A stretch of 30,040 bases of DNA from Symsagittifera roscoffensis. Taxonomy: Eukaryota; Xenacoelomorpha; Acoela; Convolutidae. The position numbers and the translations under genes were made by a program. Under the pieces are notes generated by a model. It worked only from the letters and a program-made list of their open reading frames with translations. It was not told where the DNA came from and searched no databases. Shown here piece by piece: positions 1-9,641 of this stretch. Within the stretch, counting starts at the first letter, position 1, and every line of letters begins with the position of its first letter. The DNA lies in assembly GCF_963678635.1 (NCBI RefSeq), contig NW_026971251.1, positions 1 to 30,040 of the forward strand. The letters run 5' to 3'.

Positions 1-635
1 GCTCAGAATGTTCCGACCACGCTTAATTTAAAAACGAATGATAATGATAATCTTAAAGAATGCCCGTAGATGTCAAGTTTGGTATCAATAAAACCATTTT
101 CTGCTATATTCGGATTCTTAAAATTTTCTAAAGCTCAAACTTTTCTTGCAGTATGTGACCTCTTTATTTTCACTACTACAATTTTAAACATTGTTACCAC
201 TCATTTGAGCGTTGCTTCTTTCAATGGAGTCACTCCTAGAGAAAAAATGAATTTGGACACGGAAATTTAGTGCTGTCACGCTACACTCATAAAACGGAAA
301 TCTAACGTCCAAGTGTGACTGCCCAAACTCTTTTGGTTTTCGAAAAAAGCGTTTTTATGAATTTTTTCAATTTCTTCAAAAAAACACAAAAATAGTTAAC
401 CGAACTTGAAATTCTAAACATTATAGTGGGGGTGCTGTCGTGGTCCACTCATAAGATGCAAGTGTAACGTCCAAAGGTGACAACTCAAACAAAAAACCAG
501 CAAAACCTGAAATTAATTCTCAGCCAAATGGAGAGGTGCTATAGGGTCGCAATTCTGCCCTCCAAATATTGACTGCTCAAAATGTTTAGATTTTCGATAC
601 AATCAGGGAAATTTCCCTGATTTTCCCTGATTTTG
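1..635. repeat. Decayed tandem repeats, no gene
   Basis: No convincing gene is visible. Three related segments begin near 269, 431 and 535. Each has a GTGCTGTC- or GTGCTATA-like start, then (in the first two) CACTCATAA and AACGTCCAA, and then a GACTGCYCAAA- or GACAACTCAAA-like end. The spacing is about 160 bp and then about 100 bp, so this looks like a worn tandem repeat. The short ORF at 70-270 has no recognisable protein features and I do not call it a gene. Confidence 0.5.
601..622. repeat. Perfect 22-bp palindrome
   Basis: Positions 601-622 equal their own reverse complement; the arms are AATCAGGGAAA and its complement. It is followed at once by a second TTTTCCCTGATTTT, so the TCCCTGA word occurs twice in tandem. 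It lies about 14 bp before the start of the 2.4-kb duplicated unit. It could mark an old element end, but no partner at the other end of the unit was seen. Confidence 0.8.
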
Positions 636-1644
636 GACAACTTTTGAGGCAAAATTATTTAGTGTTTCTTTTTTCGTTTGAAATTTGACCAGCTTAACTT
701 TTTTTGAAATTGGCAAAATTATTTAGTGTTTTGTTATGGATCTGTGAATGGCGATTGTGTCATTTTTTTATTTTAATAATTGCATATTTGTTATTGAAAA
801 CCTGGTCAGTTTTAACTTTAATCCAACTTATATACTTTTTCAATGAATTTATGTACTTTTTAATACGTGTGCAAAATCTAGATCAGAATTTTTTGACAAG
901 ATGCAAAAATTGATCAAGTTTCTTCCAAAATTCAAAAATGGCGTATTTCTAACAATTGTGCCAAAAAATTTTTTTATGTTTCTTTCATGTTTTTCCAAAA
1001 AAAAAACAAATACAAAAACGCAATTTATTTTTGCTTATTATAATTTTGTGAAAGATTTTTTAAAAACTTGTTAAAATAAAGCATGCAAAGTTTCAATAAT
1101 GATGTGTTTTTGAGTGCTTTTCCCTACCTTAAAACATTGTTTTCTGATGTTTTCAATCAAGATACATGCAAAAATTGAGTTTCTTAGCCATCGAACTTAG
1201 AACAAAAAAATTATAAACCTTATAACTAATTAAAATATAAGCTTTAAAAACTAATTTTATAACTTTATTTACTAATTATTAAGATGCAAAAAAATTTTGA
1301 TACAAATTTGTTTAGAATGCAAAAAAAAATTTTCTTAAGCAGCAAAATTTCCTTTGAATATTTAGACATATGTGCTAAAAAAATTATAAAAAAAAACGTC
1401 GAGTCAAGGTTCCCTACAAAAACGCTTTTCTTACTGCATATTGAAGAGTTTTTGCATAACAACCTAAGTAAATAAGTAATTTCATAAAACTTCCAATCAT
1501 TTTTCTCATCTTCGAAAATCAAATTCTGATTTTTTTGACATGCATAGTCAAACGGTTTGTAAGCTTTGTTTTCAAAATTAAATTTCTGTCAGACAATTAC
1601 TTTTTTCATTTTATTTTGTTTTTTCAAAAACTTTTGAATCTCAG

Positions 1645-1765
1645 TATATTTTTCATAAACACCGCTCCAATTGAGTTCATGAAGATGCTTCGTACATTAA
1701 ACAGATTGAGATGTTGCTTTGAAAATTCTGAGAAGAAGAATATCCTACAAATTGCCAAAGATGCA
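1645..1765 (+). other. Exon-like segment with GTAAGT donor, copy 1
   Basis: A 121-bp open segment is flanked by TTGAATCTCAG (ending at 1644, acceptor-like) and GTAAGT (1766-1771, donor consensus). In the open frame it encodes a basic stretch containing TAPIEF, MLRTLNRLRCC and ILQIAKDA. The same segment is duplicated at 4021-4141, and a more diverged relative lies near 7080-7170. I do not recognise the protein. The splice-like borders and polar composition suggest a real or formerly real exon, but no neighbouring exon was identified. It may be an exon fragment carried by the repeat. Confidence 0.35.
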
Positions 1766-2082
1766 GTAAGTGTTATGAAATTTTTTATCATAATTGCAAA
1801 AATTGTAGCAATTTTTTTTTTCATTTGTGCAAAAAGTGTTGCGAATTTTTATACAAGATTTTAGAACTCTTTTAGTTTTCCACCCTGATTGCAAATAAAA
1901 TGTTGTAAAGTAATACACAAAAAAAAATTAAAACAATTCGTGTCGAGAAAATTTTTCAAAAATTTTTCTATGATTTGTTACTTTATCTTTTTAATTATTT
2001 GTTTTCTCGGTTCCTATCTCTTGAAAAAACAATATCAGATGAAAAAACTTAGCTACAAAGCAGAGGACATTAACTAAGCCAT

Positions 2083-2409
2083 TTACAAATCAAAGAGCTG
2101 TCGAGTGCATGAGCTCTCAAAATTTTGTAAGTTCTCAATGGATTGCAAAGCTGGTCTTGCCTGCATCGCCGGCGCTTCACGTGGTGGTTCGCTCACTGGA
2201 GTCTTTTGTCCAGAGAACGCCTCAATCTTTTCAATTGTAATTGAGTTCGCCTCAAATCCTTTTTCTTCCCACAGAAACAGGAAATCTTTCACATGTCGAG
2301 CCACATATCTGGAATCAGAAACCTCAGGATAGTCCATCACAACTTGTTCTGCAATCTCTGACATCACTCTCATAGTTTCAAGCTGATTCTCCGTGATGGA
2401 AACCTGCAT
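2083..2409 (-). CDS. Unknown ~108-aa ORF, family copy 1
   Basis: The product is unrecognised. It is acidic and soluble-looking, with a helical N-terminal half containing MSEIAEQVVMDYPEVSD and FLFLWEEKG and a Pro/Ala/Gln-rich tail. There is no signal peptide, membrane segment or known catalytic motif. A TAG lies two codons before the ATG, and GTGCCAG directly precedes it. The sequence may therefore be a free-standing ORF, or an exon with an acceptor at CAG/ATG or CAG/GTT. The second reading is favoured because the third copy has TTG in place of this ATG. Copies lie at 4458-4784 and 8334-8648. All eight nucleotide differences from copy 2 change an amino acid, so there is no sign of purifying selection between these two. 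Confidence 0.4.
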   Translation of the reverse strand: MQVSITENQLETMRVMSEIAEQVVMDYPEVSDSRYVARHVKDFLFLWEEKGFEANSITIEKIEAFSGQKTPVSEPPREAPAMQARPALQSIENLQNFESSCTRQLFDL

Positions 2410-2798
2410 CTGGCACTATATTTACTGATCTGGCGATGTTCACAGTCTCTCCTCATGGCTTAGGTCATTTGCCACTTTTGAATTGGGACATCCAAGAGTA
2501 CGTAAGGTTGTTGTTCTGAACCGAAAAGAACATACTGACAAAAAAAATGAAATGATTGAGAAGAAACAAGAATTTTGACTGATTTAGAGCTGAGAGAGGA
2601 TCTAAATGACGGTAGTTAAGTTGAATTTAAAACGATTTTTAATTAAGAGCGAGGAAAACCTTCAACACAAATAAGTGGTTCCAACTAATCAGAGAAGATT
2701 TTCCGTATATGAATGCTAGTCACATTCAATCAAAATTCAGTTTCCTTTTAGGGAAATTCTGATACAAAGTTGCATCCAATCAGAAACGAAGTCCCATT

Positions 2799-2872
2799 CT
2801 GTACATTCCTTTTCTAAAGTGCATTCGTCAGTTTTGATACAAGCTTTTTTGAACGTCTGTACATAACCTAGT
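2799..2872. repeat. Shared 74-bp fragment, also at 7680-7753
   Basis: The stretch from TGTACATTCC to ACATAACCTAGT recurs at 7680-7753 with only a few differences. It begins exactly where copies A1 and A2 stop matching, so it marks a rearrangement junction. The rest, up to 3010, is unique within the window and holds no recognisable gene. Confidence 0.75.
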
Positions 2873-4020
2873 TGACGGTTGGTCACAATTTTTTTTACTC
2901 CAGTAAGAAGAGATTTTGAAACTTTTAGCGTGAATGAGAAATTTAACAGGCAAAGTCTCAAATGATTAAAGTAAAGCAAAAACAAAAAGGTACTTAATCA
3001 AGTTTTAATCGACAACTTTTGAGGCAAAATTATTTAGTGTTTCTTTTTTCGTTTGAAATTTGACCAGCTTAACTTTTTTTGAAATTGGCAAAATTATTTA
3101 GTGTTTTGTTATGGATCTGTGAATGGTGATTGTGTCATTTTTTTATTTTAATAATTGCATATTTGTTATTGAAAACCTGGTCAGTTTTAACTTCAATCCA
3201 ACTTATATACTTTTTCAATGAATTTATGTATTTTTTAATACGTGTGCAAAATCTAGATCAGAATTTTTTGACAAGATGCAAAAATTGATCAAGTTTCTTA
3301 CAAAATTCAAAAATGGCGTATTTCTAACAATTGTGCCAAAAAAATTTTTTATGTTTCTTTTATGTTTTTTCAAAAAAAAAAACAAATACAAAAACGCAAC
3401 TTATTTTTGCTTATTCACATTTTGTAAAAGATTTTTTAAAAACTTGTTAAAAAAAAGCTTGCAAAGTTTCAAAAATGATGTGTTTTTGAGTGCTTTTCCC
3501 TACCTTAAAACATTGTTTTCTGATATTTTCAATCAAGATACATGCAAAAATTGAGTTTCTTAGCCATCGAACTTAGAACAAAAAAATTATAAACCTTATA
3601 ACTAATTAAAATATAAGCTTTAAAAACTAATTTTATAACTTTATTAACTAATTATTAAGATGCAAAAAAATTTTGATACAAATTTGTTTAGAATGCAAAA
3701 AAAAATTTTCTTAAGCAGCAAAATTTCCTTTGAATATTTAAACATATGTGCTAAAAAAATTATAAAAAAAAACGTCGAGTCAAGGTTCCCTACAAAAACG
3801 CTTTTCTTCCTGCATATTGAAGAGTTTTTGCATAACAACCTAAGTAAATAAGTAATTTCTTAAAACTTCCAATCATTTTCCTCATCTTCGAAAAACAAAT
3901 TCTGATTTTTTGGACAAGCATAGTCAAACGGTTTGTAAACTTTGTTTTCAAAGTTAAATTTCTGTCAGACAATTACTTTCTCCATTTTATTTAGTTTTTT
4001 CAAAAACTTTTGAATCTCAG

Positions 4021-4141
4021 TATATTTTTCATAAACACCGCTCCAATTGAGTTCATTAAGATGCTTCGTACATTAAACAGATTGAGATGTTGCTTTGAAA
4101 ATTCTGAGAAGAAGAATATCCTACAAATTGCCAAAGATGCA
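4021..4141 (+). other. Exon-like segment with GTAAGT donor, copy 2
   Basis: This is the duplicate of 1645-1765, with the same length, the same CTCAG border before it (ending at 4020) and GTAAGT after it (4142-4147). The only substitution I see inside is ATG to ATT, which changes Met to Ile before the MLRTLNR stretch. Conservation of both splice-like borders is expected from recent duplication and does not by itself prove function. Confidence 0.35.
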
Positions 4142-4457
4142 GTAAGTATTATGAAACTTTTTATCATAATTGCAAAAAATGTAGCGATTTTTTCTTTCTT
4201 TTGTGCAAAAAGTGTTGCGAAATTTTATACAAGAAATTAGAACTCTTTTAGTTTTTCACCCTGATTGCAAATAAAATGTTGTGAAGTAATACACAAAAAA
4301 AAATAAAACAATTCGTGTCGAGAAAATTTTTCAAAAATTTTTCTATGACTTGTTACTTTATTTTTTTGATTGTTTGTTTTCTCGTTTCCTATCACTTGAA
4401 AAAACAATATCAGATGAAAAAACTTAGCTACAAAGCAGAGGACATTAACTAAGCCAT

Positions 4458-4784
4458 TTACAAATCAAAGAGCTGTCGAGTGCATGAGCTCTCAAAATTT
4501 TGTAAGTTCTCAATGGATTGCAAAGCTGGTCTTGCCTGCATCGCCGGCGATTCACATGGTGGTTCGCTCACTGGAGTCTTTTGTCCAGAGAACGCCTCAA
4601 CCTTTTCAATTGTAATTGCGTTCGCCTCAAATCCTTTTTCTTCCCACAGAAACAGGAAATCTTTCACATGTCGAACCACATATCTGGAATCAGAAACCTC
4701 AGGATAGTCCATCACAACTTGTTCTGCAATCTCTGACATCACTCTCGTAGTTTCAAGCTGATTCTCCGTGATGGAATTCTGCAT
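4458..4784 (-). CDS. Unknown ~108-aa ORF, family copy 2
   Basis: This is the intact duplicate of the ORF at 2083-2409, with the same length and the same C-terminus. The visible protein differences are V3N, M13T, an Ala to Val change after SRY, Ser to Ala and Ile to Val around the ITIEK stretch, and Arg to Cys and Ala to Ser in the proline-rich region. No synonymous change was found by eye. A TAA lies two codons before the ATG, again with TGCCAG in front. Function is unknown, and it could be an exon of a larger gene. Confidence 0.4.
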   Translation of the reverse strand: MQNSITENQLETTRVMSEIAEQVVMDYPEVSDSRYVVRHVKDFLFLWEEKGFEANAITIEKVEAFSGQKTPVSEPPCESPAMQARPALQSIENLQNFESSCTRQLFDL

Positions 4785-4889
4785 CTGGCATTATTTACTG
4801 ATCTGGCGATGTTCACAGTCTCTCCTCATGGTTTAGGTCATTTGCCACTTTTGAATTCGGACATCCAAGAGTACGTAAGGTTGTTGTTC

Positions 4890-6640
4890 TGAACCGAAAA
4901 GAACATACTGAAAAAAAATGGAATGACTGAGAAGAAACAAGAATTTTGACTGATTTAGAGCTGAGAGAGGATCTAAATGACGGTAGTTATGTTGAATTTA
5001 AAACGATTTTTAATTAGTAGCGAGGAGTACCTTTAACACAAATAAGTGGTTTTAACCAATCAGAGAAGATTTTTCGTATAAGAATGCTGGTCACATTCAA
5101 TCAAAACTCAGTTTCTTTTTAGGTAAATTCTGATACAAAGTTGTATCCAATCAGAAACGAAGTCCCATTTTAGAAATTTGTTCGAATCACAGAAATTTTT
5201 AGTTAAGTTAGGTTGTCGAATCCAATTAGAGGAAACTTTTAGGGAATCTAATTTTCCAAATAAAGGAAAATATGCTTAAACGAAATTGCAAAAACAAATG
5301 ACTACAGGTTGTTTGCTGTATAAAAAAGAAAAAAAAGATGATATAAAATGTAAAAGAAAAAAGATTTCACAAATAATTTTTTCTTGAAAACTTTATCAAG
5401 TCAATTGAATTTTTGTTTTCAATCAAGGAGAATTTGCTAATTTTTGCGTATATAGTCAAAATTTTTGATTATAAAGTCAGTTTTAGAAGATAGTTTGATG
5501 TTGATTAATTTTTCAAAGCAAATCTCTGTATATCTTATTCCAAACCTAATAATGCCAGATTTTGAACTTCTTCAGAAAACCTTCAGAGAATTGAAGGAAC
5601 AAAGAACTTTGCTGGGGAGTCTTGACAATTTTGGGTTTCGGGTAGGGAATTAAAAGAGTCTTTGAATTCTTATCATACGACCTTTTGATGAAACTAAAAC
5701 TTTCTAAGATAAATAAAAATTCTTTTCTTGGTAGATGTAACTCAGCGGTGAGTTTAATGCATGTTCTGAACCGAAAAGAACATACTGACAAAAAAATGAA
5801 ATGACTGAGAAGAAACCAGAAATTTGACTGATTTAGCTCTGAAAGAGGATCTAAATGACAGTAGTTATGTTGAATTTAAAACGATTTTTAATTAAGAGCG
5901 AGGAGTACCTTCAACACCAATAAGTGGTTTCAATCAGAGAAAATTTTCCGTATATGAATGCTAGTCACATTTAATCAAAATTCAGTTTCCTTTTAGGGAA
6001 ACTCTGATACCAAAAATGTATCCAATCAGAAACGAAATCCCATTTTAGGAATTTTTTTGAATCATAGTATCTTTTAGTTAAGTTAGGTTGTCGAATCCAA
6101 TTAGAGGAAACTTTTAGGGAATCTAATCTTCCAAATAAATGAAAATATGCTTAAACGAAATTGCAAAAACAAATGACCACAGTTTGTTTGTTGTATAAAA
6201 AAGAAACAAAAGATGATATTAAAAGCAAAAGAAAAAAGTTTTAACAAGTAACATTTTCTTGAAAACTTTATCAAAACAATTGAATTTTTTGTATTCAATT
6301 AAAGAGAGTTTGCTGATTTTTGCGTATATAGTCAAATTCTTTGATTATAATGTCAATTTTAGAAGATAGTTTGATGTTGAATAATTTTTCAAAGCAAATC
6401 TCTGTATATCTTATTCCAAACCTAATAATGCCAGATTTTGAACTTCTTCAGAAACCTTCAGAGAATTGAAGGAACAAAAAACTTTGCTGGGGAGTCTTGA
6501 CAATTTTGTGTTTTGGGTAGGGAATTAAAAGAGTCTTTGAATTGTTATCAGTTTTGATGAAACTAAAATTTTCTAAAACAAATTTAAAAAATTTTCTTGT
6601 CAGATGTAACTCAGCCGTGAGTTCAATGCTTTGATGCTCG
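4890..6640. repeat. 875-bp tandem duplication
   Basis: The block beginning GTTCTGAACCGAAAAGAACATACTGA at 4890 is repeated from 5765 at an offset of 873-875 bp, and again from 8752. The 4890/5765 junction falls inside a tRNA-like A-box segment (5738-5750) that lost its B-box half there. The two copies differ by small indels, one of which breaks the internal 62-codon ORF in the second copy. Confidence 0.85.
5465..5653 (+). CDS. Unknown 62-aa ORF, family copy 1
   Basis: This small open frame contains LINFSKQIS, LIPNLIMPDFELL and RTLLGSLDNF and ends soon after TTTCGGGTAGGG. It is unrecognised. A near-identical intact ORF is at 9332-9520 (nine or so amino-acid differences). The intermediate copy near 6350-6525 is frameshifted by loss of one A in the AAAACC run. 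The GGTAGGG near the end could be a splice donor, which would make this an exon. It may equally be an open frame surviving by chance in young repeats. Confidence 0.25.
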   Translation: MIIKSVLEDSLMLINFSKQISVYLIPNLIMPDFELLQKTFRELKEQRTLLGSLDNFGFRVGN

Positions 6641-6650
6641 GTTCAAACCA
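6600..6650 (+). other. tRNA-like A-box and B-box pair (SINE-like head)
   Basis: TAACTCAGCCGTG (6607-6619) resembles a tRNA A box (TAGCTCAGNGG), and GGTTCAAACC (6640-6649) resembles a B box (GGTTCRANNCC). They are 20 bp apart, shorter than in a normal tRNA gene, and no acceptor stem is formed. This fits a decayed tRNA-derived SINE head or tRNA pseudogene. A second full pair is at 9599-9641, and an A-box-only copy is at 5738-5750. Confidence 0.4.
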
Positions 6651-6939
6651 AAATTCCATGGTCGAGCAAGTTTCTCTATATAGGCCTTTAACTAGGCGGA
6701 TAAAAAAGAATCTTGTGAAAAAAAAAGAATCTACATCGATTTCATCAGTGAGAAAACCACAAGGAATATTTCATTTTTCTTGTAAAGTAACTCGAGAAGA
6801 TTCGAATAACTTTGAATACAAACATTTCAAATGATGGCTCAATTTCATCCACAGTTATGTCTAGAAACTGCTGAGTTCTGACTGGTTTGAAATTTGTGAG
6901 GAAAATTCTGGAGTTTTTGTGAGAAATTTTCGAATGCGA

Positions 6940-7006
6940 TTGCGTCATTACCATAAACGGAACTTGCGAGGGCGGTGGTGTCACTACTAAATTAGGGTTG
7001 ACGTCA
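6940..7006 (+). promoter_or_regulatory. CRE-like site cluster, copy 1
   Basis: Three TGACGTCA-like sites lie at 6940 (TTGCGTCA), 6976 (TGGTGTCA) and 6999 (perfect TGACGTCA), spaced 36 and 23 bp. This is the same spacing as in the longer array at 9957-10120. No TATA box or gene follows here, so it is probably a non-functional duplicate of the array. Confidence 0.45.
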
Positions 7007-7185
7007 TTAGCACAAAAGGAATTGTAGATTTTCTAGATTTTTCAATATTTTTTCAAGTTCCATATTTTTTTCGTAACCACTGCTCCAATTGATTCCATGA
7101 AGAAAATTTGTACAACAAGAAGATTGGGATGTTGGTTGGAATTTTTTGGTACGAAGAAAGGAATATCCTACAGTTTGCCCATCCT

Positions 7186-8310
7186 TATAAACTCCTAATT
7201 CTTTCGCTATACGGTTTTAAATAAAATCAATATCCAAAACAACCACGCACATTCTGTTAACTATCTTTTTTCTGGTGTTGTTTGGTTAAAATGATTAAAA
7301 ATCAAAGAATGCTCATACTGATGAAGCAAAGACTTCAACAGACAAACAGAAGAGTAATTCAGTCACGTGACCAAGAAAGCATGAGCTGGTAGACTAGGTG
7401 CAACATAACAATACCCAGGTCCTTTGTTTGTAGTGGACTTCACAGATCTAGCAGAGTCATGTAGAACTGGATGAATTCTAAAGGTGTTGGAGTTTGCAAA
7501 AAATAATTCAGACTGTAATTTCCATATCCAATCAATTCTCAAAAAAGAAAATTTTTGTCCATTTTTTTCAAATTTATGCCCGGGTCCAAAACAAAACAGG
7601 TACAAACAAATAAATTTTTTTTGTATTTGACAAAAAATCTTGCTTTATAATGTCCAAAATTCAGAAAAATCATCCAATTCTGTACATTCCTTTTCAAAAG
7701 TGCATTCGTCAGTATTGATACAAGTTTTTTTGAAAGTCTGTACATAACCTAGTAATGAGGGACGTATTTTGCGCATTTCATCATAATCTTCTCTTTAGTT
7801 GTAAAGGTTGATAAATTTTCCACTGATCTCCCTTGCTATTTTTGTCCAAGTTTATAAACTTCTAAGTTTTTGACTATTTTGTAATTTTTCAATTTTTCAG
7901 TACACTAAGTATTCAAAACAACCAGACTCATGATGCTGACTGTTTTTGCTGAAATTTGTGGTTAAAATGACTAACAATCGAACAATGCATTTACTGTTGA
8001 AGCAAACACTTTAATACATAAACAGAAAAACAACCCAATCACGTGACCAAGAAAACAAAAAAAAAATAAGAAACCTTGGTAGAACTTAACAATAACCAAG
8101 TCCAACTGCGTAGCAGCCTTCACAGGTTCAACTGCATTCTGTTGAATTACATGAAACCTGAAGATTTTGGAAAAATAACCCACTCAAGAATTTCCGTAAC
8201 CAATTAGATCATCAGAAGAAATGTTTGATCCATTTCTTTCAATTTTATTTTCGGATCCAAAACAATACAGATACAAAGAAAGTGATTTTTTCTTTTTGTT
8301 TTTGACGGGA
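7186..8310. repeat. Older ~670-bp tandem duplication
   Basis: Segment 7186-7640 is related to 7852-8310 at an offset of 666-676 bp. Shared landmarks are TTATAAAC, GGTTAAAATGA, TCACGTGACCAAGAAA and TCCAAAACAA-ACAG-TACAAA. Divergence is much higher than in the 2.4-kb copies, so it is older. The minus-strand ORFs at 7363-7605 and 7971-8183 do not share a conserved reading frame, so I do not call them genes. Confidence 0.7.
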
Positions 8311-8333
8311 AGTCAGACTATTTTTTGAGAACC

Positions 8334-8648
8334 TCATCCAAAGGATTCGAAATTTTTAAATCTGATACTGGCATTTTGAAAACTGTTGATTGTTTCCTTG
8401 ATTGAGGGACGTATTTTGCTTGGTGGTTCGCTCACTGGAGTCTTTTGTCCAGAGAACGCCTCAACCTTTTCAATTGTAATTGCGTTCTTCTCAGATCCTT
8501 TTTCTTCCCACAGAAACAGGAAATCTTTCACAGGTCGAGCCACATATCTGGAATCAGAAACCTCAGGATAGTCCATCACAACTTGTTCTGCAATCTCTGA
8601 CATCACTCTTATAGATCCAAGCTGATTCTCCGTGATGGAAACCTGCAA
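8334..8648 (-). CDS. Unknown ORF, family copy 3 with different C-terminus
   Basis: This is the third member of the family at 2083-2409 and 4458-4784. The first ~76 codons align closely, up to TPVSEPP, but the tail is wholly different because the duplicated block begins at 8421, inside the ORF. The codon matching the ATG of the other copies is TTG here (8646-8648), preceded by TAATGCCAG. Either initiation is lost, or the segment is an exon that begins after TTGCAG or TGCCAG. Every difference from copy 1 in the shared part changes the protein. It may be a chimaeric exon or a pseudogene. Confidence 0.3.
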   Translation of the reverse strand: MQVSITENQLGSIRVMSEIAEQVVMDYPEVSDSRYVARPVKDFLFLWEEKGSEKNAITIEKVEAFSGQKTPVSEPPSKIRPSIKETINSFQNASIRFKNFESFG

Positions 8649-9331
8649 CTGGCATTATTTACTGATCTGGCGATGTTCACAGTCTCTCCTCATGATTTAG
8701 ATCATTTGCCACTTTTGAACTGGGACATCCAAGAGTACGTAAGGTTGTTGTTCTGAGCCGAAAAGAACATACTGACAAAAAAAATGAAATGAGTGAGAAG
8801 AAACAAGAAATTTGACTGATTTAGAGCTGAGAGAGGATCTAAATGACGGTAGTTAAGTTGAATTTAAAACGATTTTTAATTAAGAGCGAGGAAAACCTTC
8901 AACACAAATAAGTGGTTCCAACTAATCAGAGAAGATTTTCCGTATATGAATGCTAGTCACATTCAATCAAAATTCAGTTTCCTTTTAGGGAAATTCTGAT
9001 ACAAAGTTGTATCAAATCAGAAACGAAGTCCCATTTTAGAAATTTTTTCGAATCACAAAAACTTTTTGTTAAGTTATGTTGTCGAATCCAATTAGAGGAA
9101 ACTTTTAGGGAATCTAATCTTCCAAATAAATGAAAATATGCTTAAACGAAATTGCAAAAACAAATGACCACAGTTTGTTTGTTGTATAAAAAAGAAACAA
9201 AAGATGATATTAAAAGCAAAAGAAAAAAGTTTTAACAAGTCACATTTTCTTGAAAACTTTATCAGGACAATTGATTTTTTTGTATTCAATCAAGGAGAAT
9301 TTGCTGATTTTTGCGTATATAGTCAAATTCT

Positions 9332-9520
9332 TTGATTTTAATGTCAATTTTAGAAGATAGTTTGATGCTGATTAATTTTTCAAAGCAAATCTCTGAATAT
9401 CTTATTCCACACCTAATAATGCCAGATTTTGAACTTCTTCAGAAAACCTTCAGAGAAGTGATGGAACAAAGAACTTTGCTGGGGAGTCTTGATAATTTTG
9501 TGTTTCGGGTAGGCAATTAA
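9332..9520 (+). CDS. Unknown 62-aa ORF, family copy 2
   Basis: This is the intact relative of the ORF at 5465-5653, with the same length and the same C-terminal FRVGN. Substitutions such as Val to Glu in KQIS-YLIP and Asn to His are scattered, without a clear conservative pattern. It is unrecognised and may be an exon or a repeat-borne open frame. Confidence 0.25.
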   Translation: MILMSILEDSLMLINFSKQISEYLIPHLIMPDFELLQKTFREVMEQRTLLGSLDNFVFRVGN

Positions 9521-9594
9521 AAGAGTCTTTGAACTCTTATCATTTTCGATGAAACTAAAATTTTCTAAAATAAAAAAAAATTCTTTTCTTGTCA

Positions 9595-9641
9595 GATGTA
9601 ACTCAGCGGTGAGTTTAATGCTTTGATGCTCGGTTCAAACC
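9595..9641 (+). other. tRNA-like A-box and B-box pair, second copy
   Basis: TAACTCAGCGGTG (9599-9611) and GGTTCAAACC (9632-9641) repeat the arrangement at 6607-6649. The A box here is closer to the tRNA consensus. No tRNA cloverleaf can be drawn. Confidence 0.4.

Larger units (their letters stand above)
636..2797. repeat. 2.4-kb segmental duplication, copy A1
   Basis: This segment recurs at 3011-5168 with a constant offset of about 2,375 bp and only scattered substitutions and small indels, so the duplication is fairly recent. It carries an exon-like segment on the plus strand (1645-1765) and a small ORF on the minus strand (2083-2409). I found no flanking transposase or matching terminal repeats, so it looks like unequal exchange or segmental duplication rather than a simple insertion. 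The match to copy A2 breaks at about 2797, inside GTCCCATT. Confidence 0.9.
3011..5168. repeat. 2.4-kb segmental duplication, copy A2
   Basis: This is the second copy of 636-2797, in the same orientation. It carries the second exon-like segment (4021-4141) and the second minus-strand ORF (4458-4784). Unlike A1 it continues into a further block (about 5170-5764) that recurs at about 6050-6630 and 9030-9625. A2 may therefore preserve the longer ancestral arrangement, with A1 truncated by the junction at about 2797. Confidence 0.9.

Noticed and set aside
1265-1522. Mirrored ORFs on both strands, repeated at 3644-3851
   Set aside because: Phe/Lys/Ile-rich products come from A and T runs, and both strands are open equally, as expected for AT-rich non-coding DNA.
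2105-2332. Plus-strand ORF with a GGSLTGVFCPENAS stretch, also at 4480-4707 and 8386-8571
   Set aside because: It is the antisense frame of the three-copy minus-strand ORF. Borders and composition favour the minus strand, though not decisively.
6607-6649. Functional tRNA gene
   Set aside because: The A-box to B-box spacing is too short and no acceptor, anticodon or T stems can be formed.
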